Of a stretch of DNA of 64,000 nucleotides, positions 43,201 to 53,334 are shown one piece after another. The stretch covers positions 434,001 to 498,000 of the forward strand of contig OZ024916.1 in assembly GCA_964017125.1 (NCBI GenBank), written 5' to 3'. Position 1 is the stretch's first letter. The number at the start of each line of letters is the position of its first letter. A program made the position numbers and the translations under genes. The notes below the pieces were generated by a model. The model had not been told where the DNA came from, did no database searches, and worked only from the letters and a program-made list of their open reading frames with translations. Source of the stretch: Flabesymbios commensalis (taxonomy: Eukaryota; Annelida; Polychaeta; Terebellida; Flabelligeridae).

Positions 43201-44242
43201 TGATGAACACTCTACCATGGTCTATATTCTGTGCGGCGCTCCACGGTGGCGGGTTTGGCATGCAGCTGGCACTGCTCTATCCTGTGATTTTGGAGCTGTT
43301 CCCCTTACAGCTCGCTCCCTCCGTGGGCGGGTATGGACTAGTGTCTGCGGGAATAGGAGCTCTAACAGGTCCTCCGCTAGCAGGTGAGTGGTATTTTGAA
43401 CCACTAAGATGTTGTTTTATTTGCCGATCGAATCACTGTTATTTTAACCCTTTCAAGCCTGAATTTACCATTGTCATCTTCATCCACTACAAGCCGCGAA
43501 TTGCTGTCGCAATTCTAGACTTGTAGTGGATGAAGATGATTTGATGTGGTTTGAAAATTGAAGAAAATTTCCATGTATTGGTAAACCAGTTTCATGGAAA
43601 TTTTCGGTCTTAAACCCTAGGTTGTAGGAAAATAAGTCCATTTTCAGGGATGTAAAATGATGTTTTAATGCATCGTAAGGGCTTAAAGGGTTAAATGAAA
43701 TGAGCATATAAGCATCAACGTTTGCTAAAGTTTTGAAGTTTTGAATAAGGCCGGCACTCGAAATTACCTCAGTTTCCTGTCACCTAAGAAGAGTGGCGAT
43801 TATCGTCCTTACACTTACTGTGTTCAAAAAATGTCGGTACATGTGACCAGGTCTGCTGCGAAATGAGTTAGGCAGCCGGGTGATGCCAGGTAGTCAATGA
43901 TATTGAAGCCAATGTAGAAGGATTACATCATTCTCCATCAAGTGTCATTAGTCGAGCATTACTTTCACTTTATAAGTATACGTTCTTATAATTATATTTA
44001 TCTGAAATACATTTATATTTATTTGTGTTTTCTCTGCTCCAGGCTGGCTGTACTCGCTCAATAACAGTTACATCCTTCCGTTTTACCTTGGCGCTGTGAT
44101 GACCATGTGCTCGGTCATCCCCATGTACACCGCCCTATATCTGTCTACTCACGGCTCACGGGTGCCGGGTGACATGGTCGTAGTGGAACTACAGTGCCCA
44201 GAAAATGAGGACCTTAATCAGCCGGGACCTGATAACTCCTAG
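31055..44242 (+). CDS. SLC16 (monocarboxylate transporter-like) gene (span)
   Basis: Five coding exons (31055-31244, 32541-32684, 36464-36663, 42852-43383, 44043-44242; 1,266 nt = 421 codons plus stop) join with intron phases 1, 1, 0, 1 into one frame. The product is a 12-helix major facilitator protein of the SLC16 family: helices 1-6, a short central loop (LPTVPDNTPRPALCDFNVVK), helices 7-12, and a 35-residue tail. The helix 4-5 signature IFTKHRVLALGVASAGVGVG matches the SLC16 'KRR.LA.G.A.AG...G' pattern. Family members move monocarboxylates or related small molecules across the plasma membrane; the substrate here is unknown. The initiating exon was not identified. Three of the five acceptors are preceded by exon-border minisatellites. 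Confidence 0.92.
31255..32130. repeat. 53-bp minisatellite beginning just after the SLC16 donor
   Basis: About 16 units of the type CTGTTTCCCTTTACCTG(G/A)CAAGCC, TTGACAACTCCACATATATA, ATACGTTCT. The array begins some 10 bp inside the intron (TTCTGTTTCCCTTTATCACC) and does not include the donor itself. Variants (TTGATAACTCCAAATATA versus TTGACAACTCCTCATATA) alternate, implying amplification of two- or three-unit blocks. Confidence 0.92.
32165..32410. mobile_element. Family C MITE, reverse orientation, in SLC16 intron
   Basis: TTAA at 32161-32164, then CCCCTTAAGCCTCCATGATG, the hairpin CACTACAAGTCGAGAATTGC / GCAATTCTCGACTTGTAGTG, and GGACTGAAAGGG at the right; the right TTAA has mutated. Confidence 0.8.
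32541..32684 (+). CDS. SLC16 exon: TM2 end, TM3, start of TM4
   Basis: Acceptor CTGTTTTTCAG, donor GTCACAG|GTGAGA. The first codon is completed as Gly from the previous exon. Encodes PIAAALRARLNFRLAVLMGS, LLSASGLLASAFISHLYVLY and ITYGVVTG. 'G..a..L..R...R.....G' matches the TM2-TM3 loop of major facilitators. No repeat precedes this acceptor, in contrast to the next two exons. Confidence 0.92.
32690..33470. other. SLC16 intron before the 62-bp array
   Basis: AT-rich; no exon or element recognised. A minus frame (32642-33052) overlaps the preceding exon and is not called. Confidence 0.4.
33475..36463. repeat. 62-bp exon-border minisatellite, 48 decoy copies (SLC16)
   Basis: 2,989 bp = 48 x 62 plus one 13-bp insertion (GGTATAGTATAGA in the last unit). 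Each unit is 50 nt homologous to the start of the exon at 36464 (GTGTGGGTTTTGGTATAGTG, TACAGTCTATCCAGTGT...) plus TGTTTGTTGTAG, the end of the intron. So 48 potential acceptors (TTGTTGTAG|GTG) precede the true one. In the correct reading frame a decoy encodes VGFGIVYSLSSVYHAFCLL and then TAG, the stop being made by the next unit's acceptor. Variable sites (TATCC/TATTC/TGTCC, CATGC/CCTGC/CATAC) form recurring haplotypes of units. Confidence 0.97.
36464..36663 (+). CDS. SLC16 exon: TM4-TM6
   Basis: Acceptor TGTTTGTTGTAG, donor TTACAG|GTATGT. Encodes VGFGIVYSLSSVYPAFIFTK, HRVLALGVASAGVGVGNLIF and PPLLQLLIEQQGWRSAMVWC, then SALALQ. Contains the SLC16 TM4-5 signature (F.KHR.LALGVA.AG...G) and the GWR motif before TM6. 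The first about 50 nt are the source of the upstream array; the real copy differs from the decoys at GTGTACCCTGCGTTC. Confidence 0.95.
36664..37015. mobile_element. Family B MITE in SLC16 intron
   Basis: About 36717-36870: AACTATGGAGACCAAATGG, GCTTCATTTGAATACCTATG and GAGAATCTGACGTCTTTAGA; diverged, ends not clear. The remainder to 37015 is plain intron. Confidence 0.6.
37016..42851. repeat. About 51-bp exon-border minisatellite, about 113 copies (SLC16)
   Basis: 5.8 kb of units GGTTGTGTGTTAGCCACCTT, GTTTGCTATTCTTTACTG, ATTATCTTTGACAG (50-53 bp). The first about 21 nt copy the start of the exon at 42852 (GGTTGTGTGTTAGCCGCCTTG); the rest is the intron end with its TTTGACAG acceptor. Many units have CAAG in place of CAGG at the junction, so the acceptor AG shifts by one or two bases. 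In frame, a decoy reads GCVLATLFAILY and then often TGA. A 1,078-bp higher-order repeat is present (39065-40142, 40143-41220), plus partial copies before and after. Confidence 0.97.
42852..43383 (+). CDS. SLC16 exon: central loop and TM7-TM11
   Basis: Acceptor ATATTTGACAG, donor GCTAGCAG|GTGAGT. Encodes GCVLAALLKLPTVPDNTPRP at the start; TM7 (NPLFILFFLCNFLWNTGSIF), TM8 (QLVAVIGVSSLLLRLPVALF), TM9 (YCLGAVIRGLGTLLLPM), TM10 (FCAALHGGGFGMQLALLYPV) and TM11 (VGGYGLVSAGIGALTGPPLA) follow. The short cytosolic loop between halves is at the small end for SLC16. G+C is visibly higher than in the flanking intron, as expected of real coding sequence. Confidence 0.95.
43448..43690. mobile_element. Family C MITE, complete, in last SLC16 intron
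   Basis: 243 bp between TTAA (43444-43447) and TTAA (43691-43694); ends CCCTTTCAAGCCTGAA and GGGCTTAAAGGG; hairpin CACTACAAGCCGCGAATTGC / GCAATTCTAGACTTGTAGTG. Confidence 0.9.
44043..44242 (+). CDS. SLC16 terminal coding exon: TM12 and tail
   Basis: Acceptor TCTCTGCTCCAG. Encodes WLYSLNNSYILPFYLGAVMT, MCSVIPMYTALYLSTHGSR, then an acidic tail (VVVELQCPENEDLNQPGP) and stop TAG at 44240-44242. The split Gly codon joins the previous exon in phase 1. No repeat array precedes this exon. Confidence 0.93.
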
Positions 44243-44339
44243 CAGTGGAACAAATAACCCTCCAATTTGTCTGTTTAAAAAATTGTCACTGCAGCTTCAT
44301 GTAGGTGAAATTGAGTCAAATCAGAGAGTCTTACAGAGC

Positions 44340-44592
44340 TGGGGCCGGTTTCTGTATCGTACCTAAGTGAAAAGTGTCAGCTTTGTACTCAAGTACGTTA
44401 CAGAAACCGGCCACTGCGGCCGGTTTCTGGAGCGTACTTAAGTAAAAAATGAAGTGTGCTGGTTTACGTAGCATACCTAATTAAAAAATTAACTTTTTAC
44501 TTAAGTATGCTGTAGAAATCGGCCGCAGGGGCCAGTTTCTGTAACAAAATTAACACTTCTACTTAGGTACGATACAGAAACTGGCTCCGGAA
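44340..44592. mobile_element. Compound palindromic element (GGCCGGTTTCTG)
   Basis: GGGGCCGGTTTCTGTATCG is mirrored by GATACAGAAACTGGCTCC at the right end. Two inner pairs (ACAGAAACCGGCC/GGCCGGTTTCTGG, GTACTTAAGTAAAAA/TTTTTACTTAAGTATG) give a nested hairpin. It lies in the probable SLC16 3' UTR or just beyond. Confidence 0.75.
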
Positions 44593-44632
44593 ATACCTTG
44601 CTATTATCAAAGTATATATATTATACATACTG

Positions 44633-44780
44633 TATCAACCAAAGGGTTATTCAATTTCAAAAATGGCATTTGGATTTCTATGTTATGGGCTACGTCTATT
44701 AGAAATATTTCTTTCAGCGCGGGGATTGACTTTTCACATCAGATTATGACTTCAATAGTTGATTCCCACACTGAAAGGCT
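44633..44780. mobile_element. Family B MITE fragment
   Basis: ACCAAAGGGTTATTCAATTT, TTATGGGCTACG, TTCAGCGCGGGGATTGAC, then CCCACACTGAAAGG. Confidence 0.65.
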
Positions 44781-44942
44781 CAAATCTTGCTGATTGTACA
44801 CACATTCCACTCTCTAAGGTGCTACTTAAAGTGCTATTGAAAGGTAAGATAACGACCATTGTAATGATTGGCACTTGAACAGCTCTATGCTACATGACAG
44901 AGGCTATTGTAAAATGTATACTACATGTAACATGACAAAGGT

Positions 44943-45345
44943 CTACAGTCTGTTTCACCAGGACCTGGGAGTAGCCTTTTTCCAATTTGCTCGGTCGCTC
45001 TTAGAAATTTTTTAACAAAATTTTTCTCAGATTATTTTTCACCTCCCCCCAACATCCCTGAAAATTTGGTAGACTTTTTTTGTGTATTAGCGCAGCTAGA
45101 CCATTTGGCATGTAATAATTTTTCAAAATGACAGCTCTCTTTAACACCATTGCCGTGAAACAAAAATCCTATTACATGCCAAATGGTCTAACTTCTAAAA
45201 TACACAACAAAATTGCACCAAATTTTCAGGGATGTCAGGGGAACATGAAAAAATGATCCGAGAAAAATTTTGTTAACAAATTTCAAAGAACGGCTGAGCA
45301 AATTAGAAAAAGGCTACTCCCAGGTTCTGGTGAAACAGACTGTAG
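44943..45345. mobile_element. 403-bp long-inverted-repeat element
   Basis: CTACAGTCTGTTTCACCAGG is mirrored by CTGGTGAAACAGACTGTAG. The complementarity continues inward (GGGAGTAGCCTTTTTCCAAT / AGAAAAAGGCTACTCCC; ACCATTTGGCATGTAAT / ATTACATGCCAAATGGT) with a loop of about 60 nt. Almost the whole element is one foldback. Confidence 0.85.
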
Positions 45346-46129
45346 GTCTATATATGAGGCAGCTCCATTACAAAGGTCTGGGTCTATATATGAGGCAGGT
45401 ATTCCATGATCTAATAATACATGACCAAGCAAAATATTGAGTATTATTTTTCCATGCTCTTTAATGAGGGTGTATAACTTACATTCTTAGACCAAATGTG
45501 ATGCCTAGCATTACCATGATCATCAAGTCAATGACTTACGTTATATGGTCTTGTCATTATAAATTAAAAGTGAGTAGACACTGCTGCTACCCAGCAAACT
45601 TGAGTTACTGATATATCTAAAGCGTGACTGCCACAGTGCTCCAGATAACATGTGTATATGCTTAATATGTGCATGTTAAAACAGAAATTACGCATTGATA
45701 GAAAATCTTAGGAGTAATATTACCCATACTGAATGATGGGAATATCAACGTGAACAGAGACATGTGACCTGAGTGTAAGGAAAAATAATCAAATATTTTT
45801 TTCATGAAAAATACTCAGATTCGTTAATTTTTTTTCCCACATTTTACTCCTCATTACCCATTTCTAGGAGTAAAATACCCCTGAAAACAAAGAATTATCT
45901 GTAGCTCTGCTGGCATGCATGGATATGTGACACCTGGTGTTGGCTCGTAGCCATTATCCGTTAGGAGGTCCAAAAACAGCAGTGTCTGCATTGCACTTCA
46001 TACAGTGCCCAACGCCCAGACTACGCACTACCATTCCGTGAGGGCTTTATTGTAGACAGCATCATTTTGATGGAATGGAGGCGTAGTGTGCAGATGTTCC
46101 AGTGAATGTGATACAACAAACCGATGCTG
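45346..46129. other. Intergenic, nothing recognised
   Basis: Only a short local repeat (GGTCTATATATGAGGCAG, twice near 45345 and 45381). Confidence 0.4.
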
Positions 46130-46430
46130 GAAGAATGTTGGGCCAGTATCACAGACAGTGGATCAACATTAAAGGGACTGTCCCAGACTAAAACATTAAA
46201 AAAAAAATTCATTTTGGCTTCTTAATATGACCATATGATGTAAACATGTCCATAGACCAGAACTGCAAAGGTTTTTAAAAAATGTTGCGCTGCGCATTTA
46301 TCAGTTAGGCTAGATGTGGAGACGAAATTCGTGATTACAAAAATGTCAAAAATAAGAAATACGGGACCGATTTTTTTATGATTTTAGCCTGGGGCAGTCC
46401 CTTTAACCCAGCACCATTTGATCTCTGCCA
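46130..46430. mobile_element. Family A MITE fragment with nested family F element
   Basis: The family A sequence GGATCAACATTAA is interrupted and resumes at CCCAGCACCATTTGATC. Between them a TTAA-bounded 230-bp family F element (46173-46402) has ends AGGGACTGTCCCAGACTAAAA and TTTTAGCCTGGGGCAGTCCCT. Confidence 0.8.
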
Positions 46431-46603
46431 CATCGCATGCGATTTCATGGGAGTCAACCTTATTTCGATTGATTGAAATGTCTAAGGACTTCATAAACAT
46501 AATAAGGGGGTATGGTATGGTATGATTATATAGTCATGATTATATAGTTATCTGCAGCATGCCACATACCAGCATCTTTCCTACAGCAAGGATATGCTTC
46601 TCG

Positions 46604-46767
46604 CAGGGCCGGCGGAAGCGGTCCGGCCATGGCCCGACCACTTTTCAGTCAAAATTGCTCTCAGACACTTATTTCTTAAAATTTCCAAGGGGGAGCAGCC
46701 CCCTGACCCCCCTAGAACAGGCCGGTATCACAGCCAGACCACTTCTACTTTGCATCCGCCGGGCCTG
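46604..46767. mobile_element. Small element with CAGGGCCGGCGGA termini
   Basis: The left end CAGGGCCGGCGGAAGCG is mirrored by CATCCGCCGGGCCTG. Internal GGGGGAGCAGCCCCCTGACC is characteristic of CAGGGGCGGATCCAG-like short elements. Non-coding. Confidence 0.65.
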
Positions 46768-47449
46768 TCTTGAGGTCGCAGACTGAGCCTTGGTAAAGTT
46801 ATGTTAATTTAATGTATTATGTGTTAATTAATGTAGGGCCAGTGTCGTAGACAGTGGCCCAAAATTAAACCAGCACTCATGAATGTGCTATGGTCTTCTG
46901 TATTGCCTGGGGTGAGACTTGGTTCAGACAGAAAATCTTTTTAGAAAATTTCCACCCCAATAGTTGGGTTATATGAAAGGCTCGGTCTGCGACCTCCAGA
47001 AGCTTAGCCTTGTTGTCGAGAAGATGCGTACGAGCGGTAGATGACGGGTCAGCAGCATCAGTCACCATGCTAGCTGTATGTCTATATGCAGGCAGCTGAC
47101 ACTTACAATAGCTGTATTAAGAACATTTTCAGAACGATTCCGCACTGATATATAATATATATTTTGCAAGGTTTTACCATATCTTGTTTTATACAACATA
47201 TATTTTTTTCTTTGTATGAGATATATATTTATGCTAGGTCTTATTATAATATTATTAGCCTTGGGGAATTGTAAAATGACATTTACGATATGAGCACAAA
47301 TTATGACTAAATGTATTTTCTCAATTGTTCTTCACATGTTACGCACAATGTACATGGCATAATCATATACGAGTATTAATTGTTTGAAGTAGTCTGTTTG
47401 TATAATGTAAAGAACAGCCGACACATTTAAGCTGGCACTTATATGCGTC
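46768..47449. other. Intergenic, family A fragment only
   Basis: A fragment near 46836-46875 (GGGCCAGTGTCGTAGACAGT); otherwise AT-rich sequence without features. Confidence 0.4.
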
Positions 47450-47605
47450 CGGGGGCATTCTCCTCTGGGAAATTTTAAAATCTGAGGCCTCAAATGACGC
47501 ATTCTAGACCATATTTCGGCCGAAATATCGTCGTTTTTTTGTTTTTGGAGCCCTGAATGGGGGGGGGGGGAGCGCCGGCTGTGCCCCCCTCTGGATCCGC
47601 CACTG
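47450..47605. mobile_element. CAGTGGCGGATCC-type element, right end
   Basis: Ends in CCCCCCTCTGGATCCGCCACTG after a run of 13 G; the left terminus is lost or diverged. Confidence 0.5.
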
Positions 47606-48742
47606 AACAATAGCACAACATACGACTTAACCCTCACACATGTTACAACGCTGTAATATTTTTGTATAAACCATTTGAATACCTAGATGTTGACCCGATG
47701 TTGGTTTGACGCTGGTCCACCGTCTGCAATTGTGGCCCATCAATAATCTGACATTGACTCAATACATTTTATTTACTTGCGTACATGAGGCTGTCGTGGC
47801 TAATTGTTCGACAGTCAAACTGAGTTACAGGTGATGTGTATAGTGAAATACAGTCATTCCAGAAACATTTGATATACCTCACACAAATAGTGAGCTATAT
47901 AGTTTTGTTAAGAAATAATATTTTACTTATTTCAGCAAAAAGTGAACTTCAACTCATAAACATGCACACTGATAATTAATCAGATTCTGATTTGATTATG
48001 TAGCATCTTATCGTGACCTTACTAGTATACTTTATATCAATTCATGATGTTTTGGTTTCGACAGAAAAGCGTTGAAAATATGTATGTTTATCTTTCTTTT
48101 TTCTAATGTATAGTTAATATAATATGAAGCGCCTGTGATTGTCTGACAGATAAGTGGCGTTATAAAAATGATTTTTTATTATTGTTAAAGGCATAGTGTT
48201 CAGCTGAAACATCCACATATTACAAATACACCTGAGATGATGTTAATGTTGAAATGACAACTATTGTCCTTTGAAACATATTATTATTCACGCTTTAATG
48301 CCTTTATGGGTGCTTTATGGTTTGAAAGCTGACATGTATTATTGGCATTTTCAACTGAAATGTAAACTTATCATTTTTATCACAACTGTCGCTGTGGATC
48401 GTTGTCGCGCCCGCGTCTGGGGAGATAAAATATATCTAATATACCGTTTAAAAGGATCCATATTAGTAAATGCCATGTAGTGATATGTATTAAACCTTGT
48501 CATGCTGAATTGTTTCAATTGTATTTCTCATCATTTGAAGCTGGAATTGCTAAGGCAATTTCCAGCTTCAAGTCATGAGAAAAATGTGTATTTCTTGAAA
48601 ATATACATCTTCTCAATTGAATTATTTGACTAACTGTGCATCTACCACGAACTATATTATCCATTTCAATGACATATCATTTGGCTTAAATCTGCTTGAA
48701 GATGTATAAATATGGGCTAAGCAGGACAAGGGTTTTTATCTC
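47606..48742. other. Intergenic with small repeat remnants
   Basis: Family A fragment near 47690-47765. A retroposon-like tail at about 48120-48188 (AAGTGGCGTTATAAAAATGA, then TTTTTTATTATTG). Hairpin at about 48522-48582 (CATTTGAAGCTGGAATTGC / GCAATTTCCAGCTTCAAG). No gene recognised. Confidence 0.45.
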
Positions 48743-49326
48743 TGTATGATTTTATAGTGTTGGCAGCTTTTTTGTGATACTATATGATTTTATAGTGTTG
48801 GCAGCTTTGTTGTTATGCTATATGATTTTATGGTGTTGGCAGCTTTGTTGTGATGCTATATGATTTCATGGTGTTGGCAGATTTGTTGTGATGCTATATG
48901 ATTTTATAGTGCAGGCAGCTTTGTTGTGATGCTATATGATTTTATAGTATTGGCAGATTTTTTGTTATGCTATATGATTTTATAGTGTTGGCAGCTTAGC
49001 TGTGATGCTATATGATTTTATAGCGTTGGCAGATTTGTTGTTATGCTATATGATTTTATAGTGCAGGCAGCCTTGTTGTGATGCTATATGATTTTATAGT
49101 GTTGGCAGCTTTGTTGTGATGCTATATGATTTTATAGTGTTGGCAGCTTTGTTGTGATGCTATATGATTTTATAGTGTTGGCAGCTTTGTTGTGATGCTA
49201 TATGATTTTATAGTGTTGGCAGATTTGTTGTTATGCTATATGATTTTATAGTGCAGGCAGCTTTGTTGTGATGCTATGTGACTTTATAGTGCAGACAGCT
49301 TAGCTATTATGCTATATGATTTTATA
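48743..49326. repeat. 38-bp minisatellite, 15 copies plus partial
   Basis: Unit TATATGATTTTATAGTGTTG, GCAGCTTTGTTGTGATGC. The period is exactly 38 bp over 570 bp with substitutions but no indels. Remnants reappear at 49591-49612 and 56289-56338, after SINE fragments. Confidence 0.95.
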
Positions 49327-49592
49327 TAGAATGAAATGAATCGGGCTTTACGCCACCTTTGTGCACATATAGGCTAAACTGGGCCAGGAGAACCTCCTGA
49401 GGATGGTGAGATGACACTGTCCTCCAGACACAGGATTCGAAATTCGAGCACTGACGGTCTGAGGCCGAGCACCCTACTTCTCGGTAACGGAGGCTCCCCA
49501 CAATACTGACTTTCACATGTGGACGGGGAAAAAACGTTTTCGTTTCTTTCAAACCGCCTAGACCGGGAACCGAACCCTGAACTCTGGCGTGA
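49327..49592 (-). mobile_element. Dimeric tRNA-like SINE, 5'-truncated, inside the 38-bp array
   Basis: The minus strand matches the SINE at 28194-28503: GGTTCGGTTCCCGG, GGGGAGCCTCCGTTACCGAG, GGAGGTTCTCCTGGCCC, and a tail ending ATTCATTTCATTC. The first tRNA-like part lacks its 5' portion. Confidence 0.8.
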
Positions 49593-49874
49593 AATATGAT
49601 TTTTTAGTGTTGGCAGAAAAAATGTTGAATTTTGTCATTGGTAAAATGTACGAATCATGTTAAACACATATCGACTTAGGAGGCAAAGTGTTAAAACACC
49701 CCATGACACAGTGCCAGCTGACATTAATATCAGACCAATGTTCATTGTTAAGTTTTGATTTATCCCCACGCAGATTTTTGCCATGTTTGTGGGGACTTGT
49801 AGTAATGTATTAGTGCAAGATTGCATAAGTATTTTTTATGATGCTATTTTTGTGTATATATAGTATGCAGTGAA

Positions 49875-49880
49875 AATAAA
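49875..49880 (+). promoter_or_regulatory. Possible poly(A) signal AATAAA
   Basis: GAAAATAAAGAGTTTACCAG is followed by the T/G-rich CCTTTGATTGTTGTG. It is 5.6 kb downstream of the SLC16 stop, so the link to that gene is uncertain. Repeated in the duplicate at 56661-56666. Confidence 0.3.
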
Positions 49881-50669
49881 GAGTTTACCAGCCTTTGATT
49901 GTTGTGCACTTTTCTCCATGCGTTGATTGTTGTTTGTAAATATAGATCTATTAGGTAATGGGAGGTGTCTTATAAAAGGTTTGATTAAACCAGATGTTTA
50001 CATGAGAGCCACCTGGGGCCGTATTCTCAAACAAATACGGGAATTTTAATGCAAATAAAGTAGTGATATATTGTAGCTGCTAGAAATCGCAAATACCTAT
50101 TTTTGAAGGAATTTAAAAAAGTCGTAGCTACAATAAAATCACAAATTAATTTGCTATTTTCGTAATAACGGTTTCCCGTTTTTTTATGTCCAACCTACAC
50201 GTTATGTCATATTTTCACCTTGTTTCACAACGTTGCTTCTGACAAGAAGTGATTGTTCACAAAACCAGTATAAGTCGGGGTCAAATTGGTATAATTTCTA
50301 GGAAGTCCTTATGAGAGAGAGAACGTTTTATCCAATTTATTTGCGTGATTTTGTGGCAGTTTCTTCTTTATCAAATGGACTGGGTAATCAATTTCAATCT
50401 ACATTTAAAAAGTCTCACCTTACTGAAAATGCCCCTCACAAAGAACACAACGCTTATATATGTCTTTTAAAATAGATCAGTGAAAATTCCTACTATATAG
50501 ACATTTCCGCTGCGCTCGTTAGAATAGAAAACAATGCTTTGGCTAAGTGTTTAGAAAAGTGATTTGAAACAAAGGGTATAGCTCCAAATGGTTCGTTTCT
50601 TACCCTTGGATAAAAAAAACAGTTAATAAATCATATGGCAGGAGCAATCCTGCATATGCCTACTACTTT

Positions 50670-50780
50670 TGGTCTCCAATCCTTATATAATGTACACAAA
50701 GCACTTAAATCTGCTCAAGGCCTGATGCATCATTTCATGCAGATGACACTCAAATCTATCTTGCTTTATCATTATATTGA
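50670..50780 (+). pseudogene. LINE reverse-transcriptase fragment (copy 1)
   Basis: Same fragment as 57440-57560, but one T is missing just before the YADD codons (CATCATTTCATGCAG versus CATCATTTCTATGCAG), which shifts the frame. Confidence 0.6.
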
Positions 50781-50878
50781 CTGATAATACAGTGATATCA
50801 CAGCTCAGCTTTGTCACCTATAGTCGGGACTGCTTTCGTATTAGTCACCACTGAATAACAGGAAGCACGCGTAGATCA

Positions 50879-51126
50879 ACCCTTACAACGCTGAATTATT
50901 TTTGCATAAACCATGGAAACCAAAGGGTTTTTCAATTTGTAATCATTATAAATGGCTTAGTTAGCTCTTTCCGGTTCATTCAAATACCTATGTTATGGGT
51001 TTGTTGCATAACATATTTTACATATTTTAGTTTTTGAGCGCGGTCACCGTCTTTAGGCGACAGAATCTGACGTCTTTAGACGTCTGATTCTGACGTCTAA
51101 AGACGGTCCCCGCACTGATAGGGTTA
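50879..51126. mobile_element. Family B MITE (in duplication, copy 1)
   Basis: CCCTTACAACGCTGAATTAT at the left, ACCATGGAAACCAAAGGG, TTAGGCGACAGAATCTGACG, and CCCCGCACTGATAGGG at the right. Duplicate at 57657-57904. Confidence 0.8.
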
Positions 51127-52626
51127 GATCCAGGTAAAATTTATCCTTTGTGGAACTAAAGCTGAACGAACCTAAATCATAAATTAGAGGTGCCGTTAAC
51201 CCCAAAAACCTTGCACTTTGGGTTAAAAGCATGAAACGTGGCATACATAAAGAGTGATCTGTATTGAGCAATTATAGATAGACAGTGTTCGATTTTTAGG
51301 AGAGCCCGGGTGCCCGCGGCTCCCAAATTTACTGCGGGGCTCTCTATTAGCTGCATGACTGTGTCCTTGTGGCTTGCTAGATTTTGGCCTAATGCTTCTA
51401 TTTAACAGATGTCAATTTATTTCGGGCACTCAAATGAAATGATGGGCTCTGTAGATTATCTAGGTGGGTGCCCTGCTGGCTCTCACCTCAAATCTTCCAA
51501 AATCGAGCACTGTTAGAACACCTATATAAGTGCCCCCTAGCGACCACAGGGCGAATGTTGCTTCTGGGTCTAAGCCGAGCATTATCTTTGTTTGTTTTCA
51601 GAACGATAAACAATACTTTTATTGAGTCAGATGACTGCATGGTACCATATATTTAATAACTCATTAGTAAAATATCGCGAACAAAATAATTATGTTAAAA
51701 ATATTGCACATAGAGTCAAATTTTGTTTTGCTTTGAAGACATTTTTTAGAGACTTTACACTTCTTAATACTGATAGAATCATATAACTAAAGGCCTACTG
51801 CAGTTTTGGAAAACACTTCTATTTGTCCAAGCGAAATACCCATGTCGACGAGTGGTGTAATAAACAAGCAGAAGAGCAGCCTCAAATGTTCAAATATTGG
51901 AACAATGGTGCTTCAGTTAAAATTGTGTCCATTGCAATTGTAAAGACTGTCAGGGGAGGAAATTCATGAATAGTACCTATGTGGAATCATTGCTATGCCT
52001 CATCCCCTGGCCCCCTTGATCGTGCAAATTATGTAAGGTGGTTATCTGTACACATTTGATCATAGACCTCTAGATATGGACAACCAACAGGCGTGAGGTC
52101 GTCGTGAACTTACAGGGCGCATTCGCGGCCAGGAAAAGGGATAACTGAATTCCGGTCTACCTTTCATGCTGTCTATTTATGTTTTTCATCGGCTCGATAG
52201 GCCAGTAATTTGGGCTATTTTGTCACTATAATTTAAATTACTGAACCAACTAATTAAAAGATATTGCCATTTTCTCAAAGGCGAAAAATGAGAAAATTGT
52301 TCCAGTCTGCCCTATACCTAGTGTGTTAAAGGTATGGTCAACTGTCAAAATTCGCAGGACAAGGGTCCCCAAGAATGCAATAGTGCCTGTGGGTAGGCCA
52401 ATTAAGGCCCCATTCCATAATAATACTAAATATGCGTTTCATACCCAAAGCCTCATTAAGAGCAAGTTCTCAAATCACAGCAAGTTCATATATACTTGAG
52501 CGACATCAATGAGTTAATAATTCTAAGCCCTTAGCCCTTGCCCCTACTTGGTCGTTGGCTTGCAAACAAACTGACTCTATTACTGCGGAGATGTGGAAAC
52601 AGCCTGACCCCAAGCTTGTATTGACA

Positions 52627-52848
52627 CCCAGTAAACACAAAACATTTGTATGACTTTATGCAATGTTGGACCAACGTCGAAGACGTTGGGCCGACGTTGT
52701 ATAAATGGTACACAAATGTCTTGATTTTGCTGGGCAGGAGGACTTTCTCTCGAACATTGTACATTTATCCGATGTTGGTTCAATGCTGGGCCAGCGTCGC
52801 AGACGTGGGCCTAACATTAAAACAGCATTGGATCAATGTCTTGTTTGA
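52627..52848. mobile_element. Two family A MITEs (copy 1)
   Basis: 52627-52734: CCAGTAAACACAAAACATTTG mirrored by CAAATGTCTTGATTTTGCTG, core GACCAACGTCGAAGACGTTG. 52769-52848: ATGTTGGTTCAATGCTGGGC, core CAGCGTCGCAGACG, CATTGGATCAATGTCTTG. Duplicates at 59405-59512 and 59547-59626. Confidence 0.8.
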
Positions 52849-53088
52849 GTAGTAGCTTGTAATCAGTTTAGTGGCTATACTAATGCCGTCAATCTGTACT
52901 CAATAGGCTACTGTTGGCCTACACTTGACCGTCCCAGGCATGCACATTTTGCAGTTCTATGATTTTTTAATAAGAAGAAATCTAGAACAGCCTGTATTCA
53001 AAATTAAAAGACTGGTTGAGAATCATTGAATTAAAAGGTTTAGATGTTCTAATGGCTCTGAGAAAGGTAATAGTGTGATTAATGAGAT

Positions 53089-53174
53089 CATATCGTCGCC
53101 TCAGAGCTAAATGATCCTATCTGCCACTCTAACGAGTGTCAGATAGGATCCTTTAGCTCCGAGGCGACGATATG
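53089..53174. repeat. 86-bp palindrome (copy 1)
   Basis: CATATCGTCGCCTC and AGATAG arms mirror GAGGCGACGATATG; inner ATGATCCTATCTG / CAGATAGGATCCTTT; loop CCACTCTAACGAGTGT (itself CACTC/GAGTG). Present unchanged in copy 2 at 59867-59952. Confidence 0.85.
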
Positions 53175-53334
53175 TAATCGGAGATTTTAGTGAAGAGCCT
53201 ATTTTAATTGTCTTTTTATTACCCTTTTATATTTATCACTGTTCATATACACAAGATATCCACTCAGATGTTATGTTAAAATAATCCGTTTTTCTCACGA
53301 GGAAATACATGAATTACAGATGTAATTTACCAAT

